Source: JADLCX01 sp038251595
GTDB lineage: Bacteria; Planctomycetota; Phycisphaerae; Phycisphaerales; UBA1924
Assembly (NCBI GenBank): GCA_038251595.1
Contig: JBBSBC010000121.1
Coordinates: forward strand, 1 to 11,386
Direction: 5' to 3'
DNA length: 11,386 nucleotides
Both the position numbers and the translations under genes were made by a program. The first letter of the stretch is position 1. Each line of letters begins with the position of its first letter. The notes under the pieces are model-generated. The model searched no databases. It saw nothing but the letters and a program-made list of their open reading frames with translations, and was not told the origin of the DNA. Positions 1 to 5,901 of this stretch are shown in pieces.

Positions 1-68
1 GATCGCCGGTCGTCGTCGTCGCAACTGATTCGCTGCCTCTGACTCAAAATCACAGCGCAATCCTGCCT

Positions 69-106
69 GGGGCTCCGGAGTTGTTTCCGGAGCCCCTTTT
101 CTTTTT
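69..106 (+). terminator. Rho-independent terminator of an upstream unit
   Basis: A perfect 11-bp stem (GGGGCTCCGGA at 69-79 with TCCGGAGCCCC at 86-96) closes a 6-base loop and is followed directly by a T-rich tract, TTTTCTTTTT. This is the classic intrinsic terminator layout for + strand transcription. The gene it serves lies mostly outside the window; the reading frame beginning at base 2 stops at 26-28 and could be its last codons, but eight codons are too few to identify it. The hairpin separates that unit from the solute-binding protein gene, which must therefore start from its own promoter. Confidence 0.9.
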
Positions 107-122
107 CAGCGTCGCAACTCGG

Positions 123-128
123 TACACT
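123..128 (+). promoter_or_regulatory. Candidate -10 hexamer for the solute-binding protein gene
   Basis: TACACT matches the TATAAT consensus at four of six positions and ends 7 bases before the ATG at 136. Only about 30 bases separate the terminator from the ATG, so a promoter for this unit has to be squeezed in here. No convincing -35 is visible; the T-tract of the terminator occupies that position. No Shine-Dalgarno sequence precedes the ATG. If the hexamer is real, the transcript would begin at or next to the start codon. Confidence 0.3.
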
Positions 129-135
129 CATCACC

Positions 136-1731
136 ATGCGAGCGCGTGCAGCCATCATCATCGCTTTCCTACTGGTGTTGAGCCTTCCCTTCCTCGCGCG
201 CGCCCTCAGCGGGCGATCGAGCGAGATGGCTCAGGGTCGTGCCGCGCCGGGTACGCGAACCCTGATCGTCGTCTCGCCGCATGTTGAGCAGATCCGGCTT
301 GAGTTCGCGGCTGGCTTTACCCGCTGGCACCAGCGAACATTTGGTGCCCCCGCCGCAATTGATTGGCGGCAACCGGGCGGAACCAGCGAGATCATCAAGC
401 AGCTTGAGGCTCAGTTTGATGCCGCGGCACGCAATGGTGAGATCGATGATTCGGGAATCTGTCGTGCGGGCGCGATCGGTTTCGATCTATTCTTCGGCGG
501 AGGTTCGTTCGAGCACAGCAAGATGAAGAGCAAGCGAACGGCCTCAAGCCCGCGCGACGCAACGAAGAAAATCACCTACACAATGGGCCGTCCGGCAGCC
601 TTTACGCAGGCCCAGCTCGATCTGTGGTTCGGCACCAACAAAATCGGTGTGCAGACAATCTATGACCCCGAGCAATACTGGATCGGCACCGCGCTCTCGG
701 GCTTCGGCATTGTTTACAACCGCGATGTGCTCGGCAGGCTTGGTCTGCCCGAACCTCGCGGGTTCGGCGATCTGTGCGATGCACGCTACGTCAACATGCT
801 CGCGCTCGCCGATCCACGGCAGAGCGGTTCAATCACCACGACGTTCGAATCCATCATGAACAAGGAGGGCTGGGACCGAGGATGGCGGATCCTGCGTGAA
901 CTCAGCGCCAATGCCCGCTACTTCGCCAGCGCCGCCACGAAGGTGCCGGTAGATGTGAGCCAGGGAGAAGCCGCCGCCGGACTTTCGATCGATTTCTACG
1001 GGCGCGGTCAGGCCCAGTTCACCATGAAGCCCGGGCAAGACCCCGCGACGGCGCGTGTGGGGTATGTCGATCCGGAAGGCGCGGTCTACATCGACGCCGA
1101 TCCCGCAACGATACTCAACGGCGCGGCCGATGCGGAACTTGCCCGCAGGTTCGTCGAGTATTGCCTCACCGAAGAGGCGCAGGCGCTATGGCAGTTTCAC
1201 CCCGTCGCCAGCACCGCCGGAATCGCGAATCCCAAGGGTGACGATGGACGAGCGATGGGACCGGAGCGGTACGAGCTGCGTCGAATGCCCGTCCGACGTG
1301 TGATGTATGAAAAATACCTTCCTTACTTCGTGGACAAGGCAAACCCCTTCGAGCTTGCCTCGGATGTCAAGAGCAAGGGCTGGCGTGGCGCCATCTCGCC
1401 GATGATGTCGGCATTCGGCACCGATGTCAGCGGCGATCTTCGCGAAGCGTGGATCGTGTTGAACAACACTCGACGGGAAACGAAGGCTGGAAGGGTGTCC
1501 GAAGCGGACCTCCACACCATGGAAGGTGTTTTCTACGCGATGCCCGAGCACCTGATGAAAGATGGTTCAACCCGCCCCTTCGATGAGGCGCACTTCGGCG
1601 AGATTCATGCGGATGCCGACAAGTACAAAGATACCGAGCACGCCAAGCGAACAACAATTCGATACACAGAATTCTTCCGAACTCAATATCGTGAAGTGAT
1701 CAGGTTGGCGTGTATGAACGGGCGTGGGTAA
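136..1731 (+). CDS. Exported ABC-type solute-binding protein (iron(III)-type family)
   Basis: The 531-residue product looks like a periplasmic substrate-binding protein of an ABC importer. The N-terminus has basic residues (R2, R4), a hydrophobic core at about 5-20 and a signal-peptidase-like A-R-A at 21-23. There is no lipobox cysteine, so it is probably soluble or held by an uncleaved signal. The mature part starts with a beta strand and helix typical of this fold (TLIVVSPH, then an amphipathic helix). It continues through G-I-V-Y-N-R-D at 191-197, the hinge-side motif usual in extracellular solute-binding proteins, and GLSIDFYGRGQ from 282. The family resemblance is to iron(III)-type binding proteins, but only one tyrosine (Y288) is seen where FbpA-like proteins have a Tyr pair, so the ligand is open. 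It is longer than the usual 320-400 residues. No permease or ATPase gene lies nearby; pyk follows after 25 bases. The start is the first ATG before the signal peptide; no Shine-Dalgarno is seen. Confidence 0.75.
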   Translation: MRARAAIIIAFLLVLSLPFLARALSGRSSEMAQGRAAPGTRTLIVVSPHVEQIRLEFAAGFTRWHQRTFGAPAAIDWRQPGGTSEIIKQLEAQFDAAARNGEIDDSGICRAGAIGFDLFFGGGSFEHSKMKSKRTASSPRDATKKITYTMGRPAAFTQAQLDLWFGTNKIGVQTIYDPEQYWIGTALSGFGIVYNRDVLGRLGLPEPRGFGDLCDARYVNMLALADPRQSGSITTTFESIMNKEGWDRGWRILRELSANARYFASAATKVPVDVSQGEAAAGLSIDFYGRGQAQFTMKPGQDPATARVGYVDPEGAVYIDADPATILNGAADAELARRFVEYCLTEEAQALWQFHPVASTAGIANPKGDDGRAMGPERYELRRMPVRRVMYEKYLPYFVDKANPFELASDVKSKGWRGAISPMMSAFGTDVSGDLREAWIVLNNTRRETKAGRVSEADLHTMEGVFYAMPEHLMKDGSTRPFDEAHFGEIHADADKYKDTEHAKRTTIRYTEFFRTQYREVIRLACMNGRG

Positions 1732-1742
1732 ACTGACAGACC

Positions 1743-1748
1743 GAGGAG
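1743..1748 (+). promoter_or_regulatory. Shine-Dalgarno of pyk (decides the start)
   Basis: GAGGAG lies 8 bases before GTG 1757 and is the best ribosome-binding site in the left half of the window. It argues for GTG 1757 over the longer in-frame GTG at 1724, which would overlap the end of the solute-binding protein gene, lacks a Shine-Dalgarno sequence and would add 11 residues not expected before the conserved first strand of pyruvate kinase. Confidence 0.8.
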
Positions 1749-1756
1749 TATCAACC

Positions 1757-3301
1757 GTGGCAGAGGCGCAGGGGCGTGCCCGTCCGACATTGGCAAAGAT
1801 CGTCGCAACGATCGGTCCGGCGAGCGACTCTCCCGAGATGATCGCCAAGCTGATCGAAGCTGGCGCGAGCATCTTCCGGCTGAACTTCTCCCACGGAACA
1901 CCCGATGAACACGCGCGTCGGCTGAAGAATATCCGCGAGGTGGCCATCCGCATCGGCCAGCCGGTGGCCGTGCTCGGTGATCTGCAGGGACCGAAGATCC
2001 GCGTTGGCGTGCTCTCAGAAGGCGGGATCGAACTCGCCGTCGGGCAGGATGTCGTCTTTACCACAGTACCCGACGCCATGTTCGATAAGAGACTCGACAC
2101 GGTGCGGATGCCGACCGAATATGAATCGCTCGCTTCGGAAGTCAAACCCGGCGAACGGGTGTTGATCAACGATGGCGCGGTGCGACTGATGGCGGTTGAT
2201 CGTGAGAGCAACGACACCCAGGGCGTTCTGCGTTGCCGCGTGCTGGTGGGGGGCCTGGTGCTGAGCCGGAAGGGGATCAATCTTCCGGACAGTGATATCA
2301 AGGCCGCGGCAATCACGGAGAAGGATTGGCGATGGGTCGAGTGGGCGGTGGGTCAAGGTGTGGATCTGCTCGCGCTCTCGTTCGTGCGTCGCGCTGCTGA
2401 AGTCATACAACTCAAGCGGGCCTTGAGCGAGATGTGCCCGCCAAGCTTCTCGGTCGATCACACGAACAAAGCCGCATTGATACCCGTCATCGCAAAGATC
2501 GAAAAGCCTCAGGCACTCGAGGATCTTGATGCCATCTTTGAGGCCGCGGATGGCGTGATGGTGGCCCGCGGCGATCTGGGTGTCGAGATGGATCTTGCGC
2601 AGGTCCCATTGATTCAGAAGCGTTTGATCGCAAAGTCTGATGAATGGGGCAAGCCATGCATCGTGGCGACACAGATGCTTGAATCGATGATCGAAGGCGC
2701 ATCGCCCACACGTGCCGAAGCCAGCGACGTGGCCAACGCCGTGCTTGATGGTGCGGATGCCGTGATGCTCTCGGGCGAGACGGCGGTCGGTCGTCACCCG
2801 GCATTGGTTGTTGAGACCATGCGACGGATTGTGCTGGCCGCGGAGGAGCGCATCGCAACATTGCGAACCCAGCCAAGCCCCGCGGCAAGACTGATGAAAT
2901 CTCGTTATCGAACGGCCGCGCTTGCGCATGGGGCTTGGTTCGTCGCTCAAGATGTCGGAGCAAAGATCGTGGCGTGCTGGTCACAAGAGGGAGGGACCGC
3001 GCGTTACCTGTCGCAGACGGGCATGGATGTGCCGATCGTGGCGTATTCGAGCAGCGAGCGCGCGGTGCGTCGAATGGGTTTGCTCCGCAGCGTCACGGCC
3101 CGACTCATACAAACGCCACCGGGGGGCACGCTCGGCGAGTGGAACGTGATGGTCGAGGATGATCTTCGCACCCTGGGCTGGGTGAAAGAGGGTGATCCGA
3201 TCGTTCTGGTGGCGGGCAAGCCGCTCGGTGTGCAGGGGGCAACCAGCGCGCTCGCCGTTCATTACATCGGGAACCTCAACACAGGGTTTATGAACGTCTG
3301 A
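1757..3301 (+). CDS. pyk: Pyruvate kinase
   Basis: Pyruvate kinase converts phosphoenolpyruvate and ADP to pyruvate and ATP, the last step of glycolysis, in the cytoplasm. The 514-residue product has the whole family pattern: KIVATIGPAS at 14-23, RLNFSHG at 41-47 (substrate-binding R41, N43, S45), DLQGPKIR at 75-82 and IAKIEK at 245-250. In that last motif K247 is the catalytic lysine and E249 a metal ligand. Then come VARGDLGVE with metal ligand D273, ATQMLESM from 304, and a C-terminal regulatory domain from about 380 to the end. Length is slightly above the usual 470-480. K80 occupies the position (Glu117 in rabbit muscle enzyme) that decides potassium dependence; lysine there is typical of K+-independent, PykA-like enzymes. 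GTG 1757 is chosen for its GAGGAG 8 bases upstream. The gene lies 25 bases after the solute-binding protein gene and 44 before cinA, so they are probably co-transcribed. Confidence 0.97.
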   Translation: MAEAQGRARPTLAKIVATIGPASDSPEMIAKLIEAGASIFRLNFSHGTPDEHARRLKNIREVAIRIGQPVAVLGDLQGPKIRVGVLSEGGIELAVGQDVVFTTVPDAMFDKRLDTVRMPTEYESLASEVKPGERVLINDGAVRLMAVDRESNDTQGVLRCRVLVGGLVLSRKGINLPDSDIKAAAITEKDWRWVEWAVGQGVDLLALSFVRRAAEVIQLKRALSEMCPPSFSVDHTNKAALIPVIAKIEKPQALEDLDAIFEAADGVMVARGDLGVEMDLAQVPLIQKRLIAKSDEWGKPCIVATQMLESMIEGASPTRAEASDVANAVLDGADAVMLSGETAVGRHPALVVETMRRIVLAAEERIATLRTQPSPAARLMKSRYRTAALAHGAWFVAQDVGAKIVACWSQEGGTARYLSQTGMDVPIVAYSSSERAVRRMGLLRSVTARLIQTPPGGTLGEWNVMVEDDLRTLGWVKEGDPIVLVAGKPLGVQGATSALAVHYIGNLNTGFMNV

Positions 3302-3345
3302 TTCAGCCTCATGGGGATGCGAAGTTCGCGTGCATACGCTCGTGA

Positions 3346-4689
3346 ATGGCGCGCACACACGATCGGGCAATCATCATTTCCAGCGGTGATGAGGTTGTTG
3401 TCGGCCAACTGCTTGACACGAACTCGAAGTGGATCGCCGAGCAACTTATGAGCATCGGCGTGCTGCCGATCGAGCATGTGACGGTGCCGGATGAACTGCC
3501 CGTCCTCGTCGAAACCCTTCGCCGCGCAGCCGGCAGAGCCCCATTGGTCATCATGTCGGGTGGCCTGGGTCCGACCGATGGCGACCTCACCCGCGCAGCA
3601 CTTTCCGAAATGTTGGGCGAAGAACTCGTTCTTGACGAGGCCGCGCGGCGAAACCTGCTCACCATGCTTGAGAAGCGCGGGCGAGAGCTGAACACGCGGC
3701 AGGAGCAGCAGGTGTATCGCCCGAAGAGTGCGCGATGCCTCGCGAATCTGTTGGGCACCGCGCCGGGGCTCATGGCAACGGTGCCTTTGCTCGATGCGCA
3801 CGGTCTGCATCGTGCGGAACCTACAGACGTGTATTGTCTGCCCGGACCGCCAAACGAACTCAGGCCAATGTTTGTTCGAGAAGTTCAACCGAACCTGCGC
3901 CCGCCCATCGGCAGAACCATCGTCACCCAACAGTTGCATATTGTCGGAGTCGCGGAGGCCGACTGCGCCGAGCGGCTTGGCGATCTGACCCGCCGCGACC
4001 GCAGGCCCCTTGTGGGTATCACCGCCAGCTCGGGGATCTTGACGCTGCGTTTGCGATTTGATGGTCCGGGTGAGCGAATCGATGCTGAACGGTTGGTCGC
4101 CGCGGATGAGGAGACGGCGAGGCGGATTCTCGGGGACCACATCTTCGCGCAAGATGCTGGCGTCGGCCATCAGAAGCTTGCGGCTTCGGTGGTCAACGAA
4201 CTCAAGTCGCGAGCGCGGAAACTGGTCACCGTTGAGAGTTGCACCGGCGGTATGCTCGGTGAGATGGTGACGAGCATCCCCGGCTCATCCGCGGCATATC
4301 TCGGAGGCTTTCAGACCTACGCGAATGAACTGAAGATCGCGCTTGGCGTTGAAAGCCGAGTGCTGGAAGCGCACGGTGCCGTCAGCGCACCGGTGGCACG
4401 AGCGTTGGCCGATTGCGGATTGAACCGTGTGCCACAAGCGAGCCTCTGCGTATCGATCACCGGCATCGCCGGTCCGGATGGGGGAAGCCCGGAGAAGCCC
4501 GTCGGCACAGTCCACATAGGTCTGGCGCAGCGATCGGCAACAACCATCGAAACCCACACCCGAAAGTTCCTGTTCACAGGTGATCGAGAAGATATTCGCC
4601 GCCGCGCAAGTGTCACCGCGCTGGCGATGCTCCACTTCGTGCTCAACGATCACCATGCGAACGAGCCAAGGTTGCTTTGGGAGATCTGA
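3346..4689 (+). CDS. cinA: CinA: nicotinamide-nucleotide amidase / ADP-ribose pyrophosphatase
   Basis: The 447-residue product has the two-domain CinA layout. Residues about 7-180 form the MoCF-like COG1058 domain, with SGDEVVVGQ at 13-21, GGLGPTDGDLTR at 72-83 and CLPGPPNEL at 164-172. After a linker comes the PncC domain (about 275-440) with ESCTGG at 297-302 and ITGIAGPDGG at 371-380. In characterised relatives the PncC domain deamidates nicotinamide mononucleotide, recycling the NMN released by NAD-dependent DNA ligase, and the N-terminal domain hydrolyses ADP-ribose. The family name comes from competence and damage induction in Gram-positive bacteria; nothing here shows a role in competence. 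An in-frame TGA at 3343-3345 directly before the ATG forces this start. No Shine-Dalgarno is at normal distance, so translation may depend on coupling with pyk, 44 bases upstream. The N-terminal motif varies from the usual GGLGPTxDD, with G79 in place of the first Asp. Confidence 0.95.
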   Translation: MARTHDRAIIISSGDEVVVGQLLDTNSKWIAEQLMSIGVLPIEHVTVPDELPVLVETLRRAAGRAPLVIMSGGLGPTDGDLTRAALSEMLGEELVLDEAARRNLLTMLEKRGRELNTRQEQQVYRPKSARCLANLLGTAPGLMATVPLLDAHGLHRAEPTDVYCLPGPPNELRPMFVREVQPNLRPPIGRTIVTQQLHIVGVAEADCAERLGDLTRRDRRPLVGITASSGILTLRLRFDGPGERIDAERLVAADEETARRILGDHIFAQDAGVGHQKLAASVVNELKSRARKLVTVESCTGGMLGEMVTSIPGSSAAYLGGFQTYANELKIALGVESRVLEAHGAVSAPVARALADCGLNRVPQASLCVSITGIAGPDGGSPEKPVGTVHIGLAQRSATTIETHTRKFLFTGDREDIRRRASVTALAMLHFVLNDHHANEPRLLWEI

Positions 4690-4759
4690 ACCCGTGATGA
4701 CCGGCATGCACAAGCAAATAGCCACGCTGAACACCATTTTCCAGACATCTCTTTCAGAG

Positions 4760-4788
4760 TTGGAAACGCCCGCGAGAGGTGATAAACT
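4760..4788 (+). promoter_or_regulatory. Promoter of tRNA-Gly
   Basis: The -35 TTGGAA (4760-4765) and -10 TAAACT (4783-4788) are separated by the ideal 17 bases. The -10 is preceded by TGa, giving an extended -10. Transcription would begin near 4795, about seven bases before the mature tRNA 5' end, which suits a short leader trimmed by RNase P. It is the best sigma70-type promoter in the window. Confidence 0.7.
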
Positions 4789-4801
4789 CATCGTGCTTAC
4801 C

Positions 4802-4873
4802 GCGGGTGTAGTTCAGCGGTAGAACGTCAGCTTCCCAAGCTGAATGTCGGGAGTTCGATCCTCCTCGCCCGCT
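4802..4873 (+). tRNA. tRNA-Gly (anticodon CCC)
   Basis: A 72-base gene folds into a full cloverleaf. The acceptor stem is GCGGGTG (4802-4808) with CGCCCGC (4866-4872), with one G-U pair. The D stem is GTTC/GAAC, the anticodon stem TCAGC/GCTGA with loop TTCCCAA, and the T stem GGGAG/CTCCT with loop TTCGATC. The discriminator base is T4873. The anticodon CCC (4834-4836) reads the glycine codon GGG. CCA is not encoded and must be added after transcription. The gene stands alone with its own promoter and terminator. Confidence 0.97.
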
Positions 4874-4899
4874 TTGTTGAGAATCCCGCAGAATCACGC

Positions 4900-4927
4900 A
4901 AAAACCCCGGCGATTGCTGGGGTTTTT
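4900..4927 (+). terminator. Rho-independent terminator after tRNA-Gly
   Basis: A 12-bp stem (4900-4911 with 4916-4927) closes a GATT loop. The GC-rich inner part (CCCCGGC/GCTGGGG, one G-U pair) is flanked by AAAAA and TTTTT, so the U-tract forms the base of the stem. The A-tract on the left would let it also work on the - strand. It lies 26 bases past the tRNA 3' end and insulates the tRNA unit from the SRAP-imu cluster. The following 206 bases, 4928-5133, hold no recognisable gene; only a short direct repeat (CCGCGCGAT at 4963 and 4973) and the 13-base palindrome CGGGCGATGCCCG (5089-5101) stand out. Confidence 0.9.
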
Positions 4928-5115
4928 CGTTTCCGGTCCCATCACGTCCGATCGTCGATTCGCCGCGCGATGCCGCGCGATTTTGCCCCTTTTCGCGCTC
5001 CAACTGCTGGCAGAATGGCTGGGGCCGGTTTGTGCAAGTATCCGGGGCCGTGTCCGTGGTCCCCGTCGCCGCGTCCGCTCGCCGCTCGCGGGCGATGCCC
5101 GGTATCCTCTCAAGC

Positions 5116-5131
5116 TTAGCGGTATACCTAA
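5116..5131 (+). promoter_or_regulatory. Dyad TTAG-N8-CTAA with -10-like TATACC before SRAP
   Basis: TTAG at 5116-5119 and CTAA at 5128-5131 are inverted copies eight bases apart, around the perfect palindrome GGTATACC (5121-5128). The 4-8-4 layout resembles SOS operators in general but not any specific LexA box known to me. TATACC (5123-5128) could be a -10 element, ending 5 bases before the ATG; no -35 is clear. The right half continues as CTAACCATGTGCG into the gene, and nearly the same string precedes imuA. Whether this is a repressor site, a promoter or both is inference. Confidence 0.35.
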
Positions 5132-5133
5132 CC

Positions 5134-5841
5134 ATGTGCGGCCGATTCACCTACCTCTACCAGTGGAAGCAACTCCAGAAGCTCTTGCTGCTCACCAGCT
5201 GGCCGGATGTAGAGCTGTCGCCGCACTTCAATGTCGCGCCGACACAGGCCGCACCCGTGGTTCGGCAGATCGCGGAGGGTCAGCGGACGGGCGCGATGCT
5301 GCACTGGGGGTTGATTCCCTCGTGGGCCGACGATCCGGCCATTGGGGGCAGGCTTATTAATGCCCGCGCCGAGACGATCGCGGAGAAGCCCGCGTTTCGA
5401 TCCGCCTTCACCAAGCGTCGCTGTCTCGCGCCGGTCAGCGGGTTCTACGAGTGGAAGAAGCAGGAGTTGCCCAAAGCCCCGAAGCAGCCGTTTTACATCG
5501 CCCGCGCCGACCGTGAGCCGCTTATGCTCGCGGGTGTGTGGGAGCATTGGGAGCGCGGCGGCGAGGCGATCGACTCGTTCACGATCATCACCACCACGCC
5601 CAACGCGATAATGGCTGAGTTGCACGACCGGATGCCTGTCATTGTCGAGTCGGAGGATGTCGATCGCTGGCTCGATCCCGAGACGACCGATGCGGCCGCG
5701 TTCACGTCGATCTTGCGGCCCGCCGCCGATGGTGTGCTCGAAGCCATCCCCGTCAGAACCCGCGTCAACACCCCCAAGAACGATGACCCCAGCCTGATTT
5801 TGCCCGAGGTAGAGCCACCGCAAGGCCTGTTCGGGCAGTAA
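5134..5841 (+). CDS. yedK: SRAP (YedK/HMCES) abasic-site DNA-protein crosslinking protein
   Basis: SRAP proteins bind single-stranded DNA and form a stable thiazolidine crosslink with abasic sites through the amino-terminal cysteine, shielding them from cleavage. The 235-residue product has every key residue: C2 (exposed after Met removal), FNVAPTQ at 32-38, LINARAET at 74-81 with N76, GFYEWK at 103-108 with E106, and LHDRMP at 163-168 with H164. These correspond to C2, N75, E105 and H160 of E. coli YedK. The length is normal for the family. The start must be ATG 5134 because the chemistry needs Cys at position 2; longer in-frame starts such as 5032 would bury it. No Shine-Dalgarno is seen. 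The gene precedes imuA by 60 bases; SRAP genes near SOS and mutasome genes have been noted before in comparative work, which supports a DNA-damage role. Older annotations call it SOS-associated peptidase. Confidence 0.96.
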   Translation: MCGRFTYLYQWKQLQKLLLLTSWPDVELSPHFNVAPTQAAPVVRQIAEGQRTGAMLHWGLIPSWADDPAIGGRLINARAETIAEKPAFRSAFTKRRCLAPVSGFYEWKKQELPKAPKQPFYIARADREPLMLAGVWEHWERGGEAIDSFTIITTTPNAIMAELHDRMPVIVESEDVDRWLDPETTDAAAFTSILRPAADGVLEAIPVRTRVNTPKNDDPSLILPEVEPPQGLFGQ

Positions 5842-5883
5842 CTTAGCATTTTGTTTGGGCGATCGTCTTGCAATTGTTTGGGC
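5828..5883 (+). repeat. Three tandem TGTTYGGGC repeats
   Basis: TGTTCGGGC (5828-5836), TGTTTGGGC (5852-5860) and TGTTTGGGC (5875-5883) are direct copies starting 24 and 23 bases apart, a little over two helical turns. The last two extend to TTGTTTGGGC. The first lies in the final codons of the SRAP gene (Leu-Phe-Gly-Gln-stop), the third in the spacer of the candidate imuA promoter. Even spacing and position suggest binding sites for a regulator acting on imuA; a local duplication is the alternative. Confidence 0.55.
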
Positions 5884-5895
5884 AGGCAGTACCCT
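5868..5895 (+). promoter_or_regulatory. Candidate promoter of imuA-imuB-dnaE2
   Basis: TTGCAA (5868-5873) fits a -35 and TACCCT (5890-5895) a weak -10, with a 16-base spacer holding one TGTTYGGGC repeat. The hexamer ends six bases before GTG 5902, so a transcript from it would have almost no leader. The 60-base gap behind SRAP is short enough for read-through as well, so this may be an internal promoter within a four-gene operon. Confidence 0.45.
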
Positions 5896-5901
5896 AACGA
5901 T

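Noticed and set aside
1..28. Possible C-terminal end of an upstream gene (frame from base 2 ending in RRRRN, stop at 26-28)
   Set aside because: Eight codons cannot be identified, and the other frames are also open over this stretch; only the terminator at 69-106 hints at an upstream gene.
4802..4873. tRNA-Gly as an attachment site for an integrated element carrying the SRAP-imu cluster
   Set aside because: No second copy of the tRNA 3' end and no integrase were found in the window, and the cluster looks like ordinary genome-encoded DNA in base composition.
4963..5101. Short repeat CCGCGCGAT x2 and palindrome CGGGCGATGCCCG in the tRNA-SRAP gap
   Set aside because: Short GC-rich repeats of this size are expected by chance in this base composition, and nothing ties them to a function.
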